A DNA stretch of 64,000 nucleotides. Source: Ahaetulla prasina. Its lineage: Eukaryota; Chordata; Lepidosauria; Squamata; Colubridae. Under the pieces are notes generated by a model that had not been told where the DNA came from, searched no databases, and saw only the letters and a program-made list of their open reading frames with translations. Position numbers and translations under genes: made by a program. Positions within the stretch are counted from its first letter, which is position 1, and every line of letters begins with the position of its first letter. This document shows, piece after piece, positions 44,500 through 55,277 of this stretch. Where the stretch lies: positions 68,663,205 to 68,727,204 of the forward strand of contig NC_080546.1 in NCBI RefSeq assembly GCF_028640845.1, read 5' to 3'.

Positions 44500-46238
44500 C
44501 CGTATATACTCGAGTATAAGCCGACCCGAATATAAGCCGAGGTACCTAATTTTACCACAAAAAACTGGGAAAAACTATTGACTCGAGTATAAGCCTAGGG
44601 TGGGAAATGAGGCAGCTACTGGTCAATGTAAAAAATAAAGATAGAGCCAAGTGTTCTATTTCTTAAAGGGAGAGGAAGGTGTAGGGAACCCCACCACGGT
44701 CTGATTAATTAAGATGACGACATAATGAGTGCGAAACGTCGAGGCATTCTGATGATTTGCACGCCTTGGGTCTCCTCTCCTATTTAATCTTTAATCTTTC
44801 AGGGAAGGCAAAAGATTCGCCGCCGTTCGAGGATGCTGCTCTGCCTTTTTTGGCTGTGAGTGTGGCCGGGATGGAGGGGTGCGGTGAAGTAAGATTCAAC
44901 AGCGGCAGGAGGAGCTGGCTCTGTGTTTGTGTGTGTGTAGTATGCACGTTGGCGCCCTGTTTCCTGGTGCTCTGCTCCTGACCCCAGTGGCAGTCCTTAC
45001 TCATTGCACTGTTCTCTTCCTTCTTCGCTTTTTCTCTCTCCTCTCTGTCTCTCTCTCTCTCCTCTTTCTTTCCTTCTAGTTCCCCAGTTCAGAGCTCGGA
45101 CTGCTCTTATTTTCACTCCCCTTTTCTTTCTTTCCTTCCTTCCTCCCTCCCTCCCTCCTTCTCTGCCTCTCTTCGTCCCCTCCCGGGATCCTTGCGGGTC
45201 AAGGTTCTGCCCTGCCTTACACCAGCCACCCACCTATGCCAAGGTCTCCTGGCTTTTTCGCCTCTGTAAGCAGCGGCTTCGGCAGCGCCGCCCCCACCGC
45301 GGGCAAGAGGAGGGCAGTGAGAGGCGAAAATGCGAACGCCCCTCCGCCCCTCCGCCAACCACCGCCGCCGCGCCATCAAAAGCGGACCGAAGGCGAGGGA
45401 AACCCTCGAATGTGCCGGCAGGGTTGTTCTGTGTTCCTCATGAACGGCGGGTCTCAGCAGCTGGCAAAGGGGCTGCAAAGAGAACCGCCCGTTTCCCCCG
45501 TAAGGGACCTTGGTCCTTCCCGCTCGGCGTCTTTCTTTTTCTCCTTCTCCCCCGGAGGACGGGGAAAACTCTCCCAGACCTTCTCGAGATCGCTTCGGAT
45601 TCAGTCCCTGGCTTTGTCTTTTGAATGGCAAATTCAACCCGCGTCCTTGGTTGGGGAGGGCGAGGGCGGGAGAGGAGGGCGGGAGAGGAGGGCGAGGCGA
45701 GAGGAGGACGAGTAAGAGGAGGGCGAGTGACAACGCCCCTCCGCCCCACCGCGGGCAAGAGGAGGACGAGTGAGAGGGGCAAAATGCGAACGCCCCTCCG
45801 CCCGCCCCTCCGCCGACCACCGCCGCGCCGCCATCAAAAGCGGCGGAAGAAAACGCCGAGGCCAGCCGCCGCCCAAAACGAGCCGGCCAAGCTGGCAAAG
45901 CATGCCGGCAGCATTTGGGCTCGCCCTGCCGGCACTTCACGGCCTCCCCACCCCCACTGCCGCCGCACTCAATTTCGGCTGGAGAGGAGGCGGGGTGACA
46001 ACGCCCCTCTGCCCCTCCGAGGCGAGAGGAGGACGAGTGAGAGGGGCGAAAATGTCGAACGCCCCTCCGCCCGCCCCTCCGCCGACCACCGCCGCCGCCA
46101 TCAAAAGCAGCGGAAGCGCCGAGGCCAGCCGCCGCCCAAAACGAGCCGGCCAAGCTGGCAAAGAGTATAAGCCGAGGGGGCGCTTTTCAGCTCAAAAAAA
46201 CGTGCTGAAAAACTCGGCTTATACTCGAGTATATACGG
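44500..46238. mobile_element. Non-autonomous TIR DNA transposon with TA target duplication
   Basis: 25-bp perfect terminal inverted repeats at 44500-44524 and 46214-46238, beginning CCGTATATACTCGAG. TA at 44498-44499 and 46239-46240 is single in the L1 if the element is removed, so the duplication is TA, as in Tc1/mariner-type elements. A second, inner AC-TCGAGTATAAGCC motif occurs at 44580-44596. The 1.7-kb interior is pyrimidine- then GC-rich with no transposase. Long Arg/Pro/Gly-rich frames on both strands are composition artefacts. Confidence 0.8.
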
Positions 46239-48645
46239 TAATTCTGTTTCTGAATCTATTTCTATCAATACATTATGCTTGTTGTTGTTAGTTGCGAAGT
46301 CATGTCCAACCCATCGCGACCCCATGGACAACATTCCTCCAGGCCTTCCTGTCCTCTACCATCCTCTGGAGTCCATTTAAACTCATGCCTACTGCTTCAG
46401 TGACTCCATTCAGCCATCTTGTTCTCTGTCGTCTCATTCTTCTTTTGCCCTCAATCTTTCCCAGCATTAGGCTCTTCTCCAGTGAGTCCTTCTTTCTCAT
46501 TAGGTGGCCAAAGTATTTCAGTTTCATCTTCAGGATCTGGCCTTCTAAAGAGCAGTCAGGGTTGATCTCCTCTAGAACTGACTTATTTGTTCGCCTTGCA
46601 GTCCAAGGGACTCACAGGAGTCTTCTCCAGCACCAGTTCAAAGGCCTCAATTCTTTGGCGCTCAGCCTTTCTTATGGTCCAATCTTCACAGCCATACATT
46701 GCAACTGGGAAAATCATAGCTTTGACTATACGCACTTTTTTGTTGGCAGAGTGATGTCTCTGCTTTTTAGTACGCTGTCTAGATTTGCCATAGCTTTACT
46801 CCCCAGGAGCAAGCATCTTTTAATTTCTCTCTCCCTCTGTCTCTCTCTCTCTCCTCTTTCTTTCCTTCTCGTTCCCCAGTTCAGAGCTCGGACTGCTCTT
46901 ATTTTCACTCCCCTTTCTTTCTTTCCTTCCTTCCTCCCTCCCTCCCTCCTTCTCTGCCTCTCTTCGTCCCCTCCCGGGATCCTTGCGGGTCAAGGTTCTG
47001 CCCTGCCTTACACCAGCCACCCACCCATGCCAAGGTCTCCTGGCTTTTTCGCCTCTGTAAGCAGCGGCTTCGGCAGCGTCGCCCCCACCGCGGGCAAGAG
47101 GAGGACGAGTGAGAGGGGGGCGAAAATGCCGAACGCCCCCTCCGCCCCCGCCCCCTCCGCCGACCACCGCCGCCGCCGCCATCAAAAAGCGGACCGAAGG
47201 GCGCAGGGAAACCCCTCGAATGTGCCGGCAGGGTTGTTCTGTGTTCCTCATGAACGGCGGGTCTCAGCAGCTGGCAAAGGGGCTGCAAAGAGAACCGCCC
47301 GTTTCCCCCGTAAGGGACCTTGGTCCTTCCCGCTCGGCGTCTTTCTTTTTCTCCTTCTCCCCCGGAGGACGGGGAAAACTCTCCCAGACCTTCTCGAGAT
47401 CGCTTCGGATTCAGTCCCTGGCTTTGTCTTTTGAATGGCAAATTCAACCCGCGTCCTTGGTTGGGGAGGGCGAGGGCGGGAGAGGAGGGCGGGAGGGCGA
47501 GGGCGAGGGCGAGAGGAGGACGAGTAAGAGGAGGGCGAGAGTGACAAACGCCCCCTCCGCCCCCACCGCGGGCAAGAGGAGGACGAGTGAGAGGGGGGCG
47601 AAAATGCCGAACGCCCCCTCCGCCCCCCGCCCCCTCCGCCGACCACCGCCGCGCCGCCATCAAAAGCGGCGGAAGAAAACGCCGAGGCCAGCCGCCGCCC
47701 AAAACGAGCCGGCCAAGCTGGCAAAGCATGCCGGCAGCATTTGGGCTCGCCCTGCCGGCACTTCACGGCCTCCCCACCCCCACTGCCGCCGCACTCAATT
47801 TCGGCTGGAGAGGAGGCGGGGTGACAACGCCCCTCTGCCCCTCCGAGGCGAGAGGAGGACGAGTGAGAGGGGCGAAAATGTCGAACGCCCCTCCGCCCGC
47901 CCCTCCGCCGACCACCGCCGCCGCCATCAAAAGCAGCGGAAGCGCCGAGGCCAGCCGCCGCCCAAAACGAGCCGGCCAAGCTGGCAAAGAGTATAAGCCG
48001 AGGGGGCGCTTTTCAGCTCAAAAAAACGTGCTGAAAAACTCGGCTTATACTCGAGTATATACGGTAATTCTGTTTCTGAATCTATTTCTATCAATACATT
48101 ATGGTTGTTGTTGTTAGTTGCGAAGTCATGTCCAACCCATCGCGACCCCATGGACAACATTCCTCCAGGCCTTCCTGTCCTCTACCATCCTCTGGAGTCC
48201 ATTTAAACTCATGCCCACTGCTTCAGTGACTCCATCCAGCCATCTTGTTCTCTGTCGTCTCATTCTTCTTTTGCCCTCAATCTTTCCCAGCATTAGGCTC
48301 TTCTCCAGTGAGTCCTTCTTTCTCATTAGGTGGCCAAAGTATTTCAGTTTCATCTTCAGGATCTGGCCTTCTAAAGAGCAGTCAGGGTTGATCTCCTCTA
48401 GAACTGACTTATTTGTTCGCCTTGCAGTCCAAGGGACTCACAGGAGTCTTCTCCAGCACCAGTTCAAAGGCCTCAATTCTTTGGCGCTCAGCCTTTCTTA
48501 TGGTCCAACCTTCACAGCCATACATTGCAACTGGGAAAATCATAGCTTTGACTATACGCACTTTTTTGTTGGCAGAGTGATGTCTCTGCTTTTTAGTACG
48601 CTGTCTAGATTTGCCATAGCTTTCCTCCCCAGGAGCAAGCATCTT
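45030..48645. repeat. ~1.8-kb tandem duplication (TIR-element part plus BovB 3' part)
   Basis: Unit 1 about 45030-46828, unit 2 about 46829-48645, offset 1810-1826 bp. The junction lies where BovB sequence TTTTAATTTCT passes into a CTCTCT tract, so both breakpoints are in pyrimidine-rich sequence. Unit 2 therefore has only the right TIR (48040-48064). Confidence 0.9.
46277..46828 (-). mobile_element. BovB LINE 3' part (duplicated copy)
   Basis: Same sequence as 48103-48645: the 3' end GTTGTTGTTAGTTGCGAAGTC... with coding above it (MKLKYFGHLMRKKDSLEKSL, RRQRTRWLNGVTEAVGMSLN). Truncated by the duplication junction. Confidence 0.9.
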
Positions 48646-49614
48646 TTAATTTCTTGGCTGCAGTCCCCATCTGCAGTGATCTTGGAGCCCAGGAAAATAA
48701 AATCTGTCACTACCTCCATTTCTTCACCATCTATCTGCCAGGAATTAAAAGGGACGGATGCCATGATTTTAGTTTTCTTAATGTTGAGTTTCAAGCCAAC
48801 TTTTGCACTCTCCTCCTTCACCCGCATCAAGAGACTCTTTAGTTCCTCTTCGCTTTCTGCCATTAGAGTGGTATCATCTGCATATCTGAGGTTGTTGATA
48901 TTTCTTCTGGCAATCTTAATTCCAATTTTTGATTCATCTAGCCCCACCTTTCTCATGATGTGTTCTGCATATAAGTTAAATAGGTAGGGTGATAGTATAC
49001 AGCCTTGCCGGACTCCTTTCCCAATTTTGAACCAATCAGTGGTTCCGTGTCCAGTTCTCACTGTGGCTTCTTGACCCACATACAGGTTTCTCAAGAGACA
49101 AATAAGATGGTCTGGTACTCCCATTTCTTTAAGAACTTGCCACAATTTGTTGTGATCCACACAATCAAAGGCTTTAGCATAGTCAATGAAGCAGAAGTAG
49201 ATGTTTTTCTGGAACTCCCTAGCTTTCTGCATGATCCAGCAGAAAGCAATTTGATCTCTAGTTCCTCTGCCTCTACGAAATCCTGCCTGTACTTCTGGTA
49301 GTTCTCGATCCACATATTGCTGGAGCCTAGCTTGTAGGATTTTAAGCATAACCTTACTAGCATGTGAAATGAGTGCAATGGTGCGATAGTTTGAACATTC
49401 TTTGGCATTGCCTTTCTTTGGAATTGGAATGTAAACTGATTTTTCCAATCCTGTGGCCATTGTTGAGTTTTCCAAATTTGCTGGGAAATTGGGTGTAGCA
49501 CTTTTACTACGTCATCTTTTAAGATTTTGAATAGCTCAGCTGGAAAACTGTCTCCTCCACTAACTTTGTTGTTGCTCAGATTTCCTAAGGCCCATTTGAC
49601 TTCACATTCTAGGA
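48103..49614 (-). mobile_element. BovB (RTE) LINE, 5'-truncated
   Basis: Inserted in the minus-strand L1; TACATTAT at 48095-48102 and 49615-49622 is the 8-bp target duplication. Removing it restores L1 sequence. The 3' UTR is short, as in RTE elements. BovB is shared by squamates and ruminants through horizontal transfer. Confidence 0.92.
48552..49475 (-). pseudogene. BovB reverse transcriptase, 307 open codons
   Basis: Reads EKSVYIPIPKKGNAKECSNY, RTIALISHASKVMLKILQAR, PEVQAGFRRGRGTRDQIAF, FIDYAKAFDCVDHNKLWQVL, GVRQGCILSPYLFNLYAEHI, NLRYADDTTLMAESEEEL (catalytic YADD) and FLGSKITADGDCSQEIKRCL. It covers nearly all RT motifs without a stop. The C-terminal part continues in another frame (48642-48409, with ICPVAMYGCEGWTIRKAE-like region). 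The endonuclease is missing by 5' truncation, so it is inactive, but few changes have accumulated. Confidence 0.9.
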
Positions 49615-49800
49615 TACATTATACAACCTCTTAATATGCAATTGACCTTGATCTCTAATTTGTTTTACCAAATTTTCCTCATTTTGCATAATACCCATTT
49701 TCTGGTCTATTCTCCATCTGACTTGTAACTGTCCATACTGAAACCATGTATAATTTATCCCTTCTCTCATTTTATTTAAAGATTTTAATTGTGACTTCCA

Positions 49801-50245
49801 TTGGCGCCACCTTTCACTGAGTGCCTAATTAAGGCGCTCCGTACTGAACATCATAAAAGCCAGGAAAAACCGGCTTTAATTTTCCTCCCTGGATGAAAGT
49901 GAGAGATAAGAGCAGCGGGGGAGTGGTAGATCTCCCCAGTGGCTTTGTTTTTTTTTAAGCAGAACCCTGAGGGTCGAGTCCCATAAATAACACTGCCAAG
50001 CTCCGATCTTCAGTGCGCTCCTGCAAAAGCAGGAAAAGAAGAAAGTGTCCATCTCTGCGAATTGTCTTTTCTTTGTGGATTTCTATAAGCAGACAGAATA
50101 AGCACGAGTGAACAACCACTGGATTGCAAGTATTTTTGATTTCCTGACTTCTACCCTTTTAAAAAAAGAAACTTTTTTTTCTTTGTTTTAACTGACTGTT
50201 TAAGATGGCGCCTGAAAGGAAGTGAAAGTGAAGAATGGAATTGTA
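49801..50245 (+). mobile_element. L1-like 5' UTR segment
   Basis: Contains CCATTGGCGCCACC, TTAAGATGGCGCCTG (a YY1-like AAGATGGC) and GC-rich text like L1 5' UTRs in this window. It abuts ORF1 sequence in the opposite orientation. Function and exact family are inferred. Confidence 0.45.
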
Positions 50246-51530
50246 AACAGCTCTTGAAGCAACAGCCATAGATCAGGCTTAACTTTCAGCCTTGCTCCTT
50301 CCACTGCTTCTGTTTTGGTAGATATCATTTGAATTTGTTGGGCCTTTGCTTCTTGTTCCTTATGTTTAATAGCTGCTTTTGTCAACCTTTGTTCTTTTAC
50401 ACCTTCTAATCCCACTTTAGATGTGTCCAAGACTTGCAGTAAATCTTCCTCCATTACTATAGCTCCAGCTTAGTCTTTTACCTGCTTCACCTCTTTCCCT
50501 TCTTTGTTTCATCCACATCTCTTCTCCTGCCTTCTGGTGACAGTGGACTTCCAGCTTTTAATACCTTAACATACTGGGCCGTGGTGGCTCAGGCTGTAAG
50601 ATAGCCTGTTATTAAAACACAGCTGCCTGCAGGTTCTAGTCCCACCAGGCCCAAGGTTGACTCAGCCTTCCATCCTTTATAAGGTAGGTAAAATGAGGAC
50701 CCAGATTGTTGGGGGGGGCAATAAGTTGACTTCGTAAATATACAAATAGAATGAGACTATTGCCTTACACACTGTAAGCCGCCCTGAGTCTTCGGAGAAG
50801 GGCGGGATATAAATGTTAAAAAAAAACAAAAACGTAATAATCTCTCGCTTTCCAAATTGTATTAAGGCGATGTGCTTTTCCTGCTTGAAACACTATAATC
50901 CCAGCTGGGATATCCCATCTATATTCTATCTGTCATTTTTTAAGCTCATTCACCAGAAATGCATATTCCTTTCTACTTCTCAGCATTTTAGGAGGAATTT
51001 CCTTCAATATTAAAATTTCTTAACCAGCTACTTGAATTTTTTCCCCCTTATAAGAAGCTTGTAGAATTTCATTTCTCACTCTTCTAGTTGTAAAATAAAT
51101 GACCACGTCTCTTGGCAGTTGCTTCTGTCTAGCAATCCAAGAATTCAGACGATAAATTTTGTCAGTTTGAAACGCCACATCTGCTGGTTGTTCCCCTAAT
51201 AATTCTGCAAAGGCTTCAGAAAATATTTCTCTAAGATTCTCCTGTTTATTATCCTTCAACCCTCAGATTCTTAAATAAAATTCCATAGCCCTATATTGTA
51301 CCAAAACAATCTCATCATCTGCTTTCTCCACTTTAACCTGAACATCCTCCATTTTATTTTCCAACTTTAAATTAGATTGCTTAATTTCCTCTACTTCTTC
51401 CTCTAATTGAATTAAATATAAGGCCAAATTTTGAACTGCTACAACAAATCCCTCCTTTATTTCTTTATTTCCTTCTTGAATTTCTGACATCTGATTTTTC
51501 ATTTCTGACAATTGGCTGGAAAAGAAATCT
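50246..51530 (-). pseudogene. L1 ORF1 relic with a SINE inside
   Basis: From 51511 down: KEGFVVAVQNLALYLIQLEE coiled coil, VQYRAMEFYLRI, then (51259) NKQENLREIFSEAFAELLGE, RLNSWIARQKQLPRDVVIYF, FKGEKIQVAG-like end; after the SINE the tail MEEDLLQVLDTSKVGLEG, KAAIKHKEQEAKAQQIQ (50454-50245). It matches the ORF1 at 15383. Broken by one frameshift near 51262, by the SINE and by truncation at the left. Confidence 0.85.
50575..50832 (+). mobile_element. tRNA-derived SINE with L2-type tail
   Basis: Starts GGGCCGTGGTGGCTCAGGCTG (A box within 50585-50596), B box GGTTCTAGTCC (50632-50642), body ACTCAGCCTTCCATCC, then the tail GCCGCCCTGAGTCTTCGG and A-rich end. Flanks 'aacata' and 'aacgta' may be the target duplication. 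Same family as 3309-3594. Confidence 0.9.
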
Positions 51531-51797
51531 AAAATTAATGTATAATGTATAGTATAAGAGAAGATATAGTGAAAAGAAATATTTAAAGTATAGTAGATAT
51601 ATATATATAATGTAGTGATTATAAGAATGAAGAAGTAACAAACAAAATGTATATTTATATAAATGGGTCGAAAGATAAAACGGATATTACTAAAGATGCC
51701 GGTATTGGAAAGCTGTAAAAATGTAACAAAGTTTGTTTTTAAAGAAGTAAATGTTGAATAAAAACGCTTTAAAAAGTAAAAAAAAAAAAAAAAAAGG
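51531..51797 (+). mobile_element. AT-rich L1-like 3' end with poly(A)
   Basis: AATAAAAACGC followed within 20 bp by a run of A (51779-51796). It fits the 3' end of a plus-strand LINE, opposite to the neighbouring ORF1. Confidence 0.45.
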
Positions 51798-52272
51798 TCC
51801 GATGATCATGCATCGCTCAGCTTATCGTCAGAACTTTTTTTTTACTTTTTAGTCATTTTTTTACTACTGGCTCAGGCAAATAGATAATAAAAAATGCTTT
51901 AAAAAAGTAAAAAAAAGACTCTAACAATCACAGTGTCGTGTGACCGCCAGAGCCTTCTTTTTTACTTTTTTAAAGAATTTTTTTAGTACGTATTCGCTGG
52001 AGCTGATGCTTTTAAAAGGTAAAAAAGGGTTCTGATAATCACACAGCACAGCTTTGATCATCGGAGTCTCTTTTTTTATTTTTAAAAGCATTTTTTTACT
52101 ACCATCTCGAGTGAATAGGTAGTAAAAAAATGCTTTTAAAAAGTTAAAAAAAGGCTCCGACAATCACAGCTTTCTTGCATTAGGTGCACACTGCACGTGC
52201 ACATGCACAGTGCGCTTTTGGGGCATGCATGGCCAGCGAACCAGTAGTAAACTGGTTCAGATTTCACTACTG
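51798..52272. mobile_element. Hairpin-array hAT-type element, right part
   Basis: Four successive hairpins of the type AAAAGCATTTTTTT...AAAAAAATGCTTTT separated by CCGATGATCATGC/CACAGCTTTGATCATCGG-like blocks, ending AGATTTCACTACTG, the family terminus. The left end is cut by the poly(A) tail. Confidence 0.75.
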
Positions 52273-52460
52273 CTGTGAATGTAAACCTCCCTGCCTTTAA
52301 AATATATCCCTTTAATCATTATAGTCTTAAAAGATACAGGTGTTATTTTCCCTTCTATGTTTTAATGTTGACATACTCAATTGGAGACAAAAGAAAAGTT
52401 AATTTAAAAGCAAAAGGAAAAATCTATTATTTTTCATAAGAAAGTGGATAAAAATCGATG
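52273..52460. other. No recognised feature
   Basis: AT-rich, short; no motif seen. Confidence 0.5.
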
Positions 52461-52571
52461 AAGACTATTGCTTGACATAGTGTAAGCCACCCTGAGTCTT
52501 CGGAGAAGGATGGGATATAAATGCAAATAAAATAAAATAAATAAAATAAAATAAAATAAAATAAAATAAAA

Positions 52572-52618
<47 letters not shown>

Positions 52619-52702
52619 AATATAAATATATAAAATAAATATAGATATATATATATATCTATATATATGTATGTATATATATATGTATGTATGTATGTAT
52701 GT
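52461..52702. repeat. SINE tail followed by (AAAAT)n, (TA)n and (TATG)n microsatellites
   Basis: GTAAGCCACCCTGAGTCTTC (52482-) with AGAAGGATGGGATATAAATG is the 3' end of the L2-tailed SINE. AAAAT units, a (TA)n block (52575-52612) and TATG units follow, leading directly into the Penelope-like 3' end. Confidence 0.85.
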
Positions 52703-53397
52703 AGGTCTTTGGTTATTCGGGTTTTCTCCCACGTAAAATTGGAAGTGTCTTGGCGACGTTTCGACGAAGTCTCATTCATCATCTTCAGGCTAGGTGTTTA
52801 CAGCTTCGTGCTTCTGGGAGCAATGTGTGATTGCAGCTGTTTCTTCCCTTTTAACTGTTAGTGGGGGTTTGAACTGATTGGGTGGGAGCTTGGCTGTGCT
52901 CTGATTGGATGGGGTTTTTTTGTGCTCTGATTGGCTGGGGGTGTGTCCTGTTTGGGTGGGGGCTTGGTTGTGCTCAGATTAGTCTGAGTTGCAGGGGGAT
53001 TTGAGCTGGTGAGCTGCACTGCTGCTGTTTGGCTTCGTGTTCGTGGTCGTCCTACATCTTCATAGTGGGTGTCAGTCTGCTGCATGTATGGATTGGAGGG
53101 GTTTGAAATGGCTAATGTTGCAGCTGCGGTCTGGCTTCTGGTCCTTGGTCGTGCTTCCTGATCAGTGTGGGTTTGGGTCTGCTTTTTGGGTGGATGTGTG
53201 GTGGTGACATCCTGTGTGGGCCTCATGAGTGTGGGTCTGGTGTCATTCCTCATGTTAAGGACTCGTTTGTCAATAAGGGCGGGTTTCCAAATGGCTGGTA
53301 GGCGGGAGGTATCATCTCGTTTGTTCATGCTGTGTGGGCGTTTTTCTATCTCAATGGCTTCTCTGATTATTCTGTTGTTAAAGTGTTCGGTTTTGGC
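52703..53397 (-). mobile_element. Penelope-like retroelement, 3' fragment (copy B)
   Basis: Reverse orientation of copy A (2195-2880), same 5' limit and same 3' end next to TATG repeats. Reading frame from 53397: [34 protein letters not shown], then the Thr/Pro/Gln-rich part with RPRTRSQTAA twice; a frame change near 52900 alters the last residues relative to copy A. Confidence 0.65.
52755..52788 (-). ncRNA. Hammerhead-ribozyme-like motif (candidate), copy B
   Basis: Same motif as 2790-2823. Helix II here is GATGAA/TTCGTC, where the C-to-T change relative to copy A keeps pairing as a U-G wobble in RNA. CTGAAGA and GAAACGTC cores are unchanged. Confidence 0.4.
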
Positions 53398-53604
53398 GAT
53401 AGGCTCAGCTGTGATCGTCAGAGCCTTTTTTTACCTTTTAAAAGCATTTTTTACAACCTATTCCTACCATTCGGGCGGGAAAAGCAAGCTAACCAGAAAG
53501 AAGCTGGGTGGGCATGGGCCAGGGATTTTTGCTACCAGATCTCAGTGCCACTATCACTACCAGATCGGCCGATCCGGTCCAAACCAGGAACATTTCACCC
53601 CTGA
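53398..53604. mobile_element. Hairpin-rich hAT-type element, right part
   Basis: CAGCTGTGATCGTCAGAGCC, a partial AAAAGCATTTTT hairpin, 'agatcggccgatccggtcc' and the terminus GAACATTTCACCCCTG. Left side cut by the Penelope-like copy. Confidence 0.75.
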
Positions 53605-55128
53605 ATCAAAGGCTTTAGCATAGTCCATGATCCAGCATATTTTGGCAATTTGATCTCTAGTTCCTCTGCCTCTTCGAAATCCTGCCTGTACTTCTGGTAG
53701 TTCTCGATCCACATACTGCTGGAGCCTAGCTTGTAGTATTTTAAATATAACTTTACTAGCATGTGAAATGAGTGCAATAGTGCGGTAGTCTGAACATTCT
53801 TTGGCATTGCCTTTCTTTGGAATTGGAATGTAAACTGACCTTTTCCAATCCTGTGGCCACTGTTGAGTTTTCCAAATTTGCTGGCAGATTGAGTGTAGCA
53901 CTTTTACTGCATCGTCTTTTAAGATTTTGAATAGCTCAGCTGGAATACTGTCACCTCCACTAGCTTTGTTGTTGCTCAGATTTCCTAAAGCTCATTTGAC
54001 TTCACATTCTAGGATATCTGGCTCGAGGTCAGTGGCCACCCCATCGTGGTTATCAGGGACGTTAAGCTCATTCTTGTATAGTTCTTCTGTGTAATTTTGC
54101 CATCTTTTCTTAATCTCTTTTGCCTGTGTTAGGTACCTGCCATTTTGGTCCTTTATCATGCCCATCTTTGTATGAAACATTCCCTTCATATCTCCAATTT
54201 TCTTGAACAGATCTCTGGTCCTCCCTGTTCTATTGTTTTCTTCTGTTTCTTTGCACTGTTCATTTAAGAAGGCATTCTTATCTCTTCTATCTATTTTCTG
54301 GAATTCTGCATTCAATTGGATGTATCTTTCTCTTTCTCCGTTGTCTTTCGCTTCCCTTCTTTCCTCAGCTATTTGCAAAGCTTCCTCTGACAGCCATTTT
54401 GCTTTCTTGCCTTTCTTTTTCTTTGGGATTGTTTTAGTTGCTACCTCTTGCACAACAGTGTGAACCATAGTTCTTCAGGCACTCTGTCTATCATATCTAA
54501 TTCCTTAAATCTATTTTTCACCTCTACTGTATATTCATCAGGCATATGATTTAGTTCATACCTGAGTGGCCTAGTGCTTTTTCCTAGTTTCTTCAATTTA
54601 AGCCTAAATTTTACAACGAGAAGCTCATGATCTGAGCCACAGTCAACTCCTGGTTTTGTTTTTACTGAATGTATAGAGCTTCTCCATCTTTGGCTTCAGA
54701 GCACATAGTCAATCTGATTTCTGTGTTGTATCCCAGTACTGCTTTTCCTACTTTTCTATTGATTATGAAGGCTATTCCATTTCTTCTGAGGGATTCATGC
54801 CCGCAGTAGTGTACCTGATGATCATCTGAATAAAATTCATCCATTCCTTTCCATTTTAGTTCACTGATTCCTATAATGTCGATGTTCAGTCTTGTCATCT
54901 CTTGTTTGACCACATCCAGCTGGCTTTGATTCATGGATCTTACATTCCAGGTTCCTATGGAGTGTAATCTTTACACATCAGAATTTCCTTTCACCACCAG
55001 ATACATCCACAGCTGAGTCACTTCATTCTTTCTGGCTCTACTAATACTAGCCCTCTGCTCTTCCTCAGTAGTATATTGGAAACCTTCTGATCTGACGGGC
55101 TCAAGAAGCACAATTTGTAGACAGAACA
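53605..55128 (-). mobile_element. BovB (RTE) LINE, second copy, 3' end missing
   Basis: From 54934 down: endonuclease start MNQSQLDVVKQEMTRLNIDI, IGISELKWKGMDEF; linker MVHTVVQEVATKTIPKKKKG, WLSEEALQIAEERREAKDN (54468-53992); RT start (53901-53600) SVYIPIPKKGNAKECSDY, VQAGFRRGRGTRDQIA, DYAKAFD. Frames are broken between these parts and it ends abruptly at the MITE. The 5' region reaches about 55128. More decayed than the copy at 48103. Confidence 0.88.
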
Positions 55129-55136
55129 TTCTAGAG

Positions 55137-55269
55137 CAGGAGTGTCAAACTCATGTCATCACGGCAGCATCATGTGACATATCGGGACTTTCCCCCTTCG
55201 CTAAACGAGGCATGGGCATGGCCAGTGTGTGACACATCTGGCCCGCAGGCCACAAGTTTGACAGCCATG
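55137..55269. mobile_element. hAT MITE (GTGTCAAACTC family)
   Basis: Ends CAGGAGTGTCAAACTC and AAGTTTGACAGCCATG; flanks TTCTAGAG (55129-55136) and TTATAGAG (55270-55277) form an 8-bp duplication with one change. Contains GGCCCGCAGGCCAC. Confidence 0.85.
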
Positions 55270-55277
55270 TTATAGAG

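Larger units (their letters stand above)
43225..49800 (-). mobile_element. 5'-truncated L1, first subfamily, split by a SINE, a TIR transposon and BovB
   Basis: The 3' end at 43226-43250 is a (AAAT)n/poly(A)-like tail; a pyrimidine-rich tract on the plus strand (43300-43350) is the 3' UTR purine tract. ORF2 C-terminus is at 43883-44485 (IKWAQNIQQPIMLETWGKIW, CWRCDCEDATYYHVWWTC, LNLITAARLLVVQYWKKED). L1 sequence continues at 46241-46276 and 49615-49800, proving that what lies between was inserted later. Confidence 0.9.

Noticed and set aside
44700..44760. Second possible hammerhead-like motif (AAGATGACGACA...GCGAAACGTCG)
   Set aside because: It lacks the CUGA part of the core and a helix II of proper pairing; only GAAACGTC is shared.
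45113..47979. Long Arg/Pro/Gly-rich open frames on both strands
   Set aside because: They follow GC composition inside a TIR transposon and its duplicate, occur in several frames at once and have no motif.
48552..49475. Long reverse-transcriptase frame as a host gene
   Set aside because: It is BovB with an exact target duplication and truncated 5' end.
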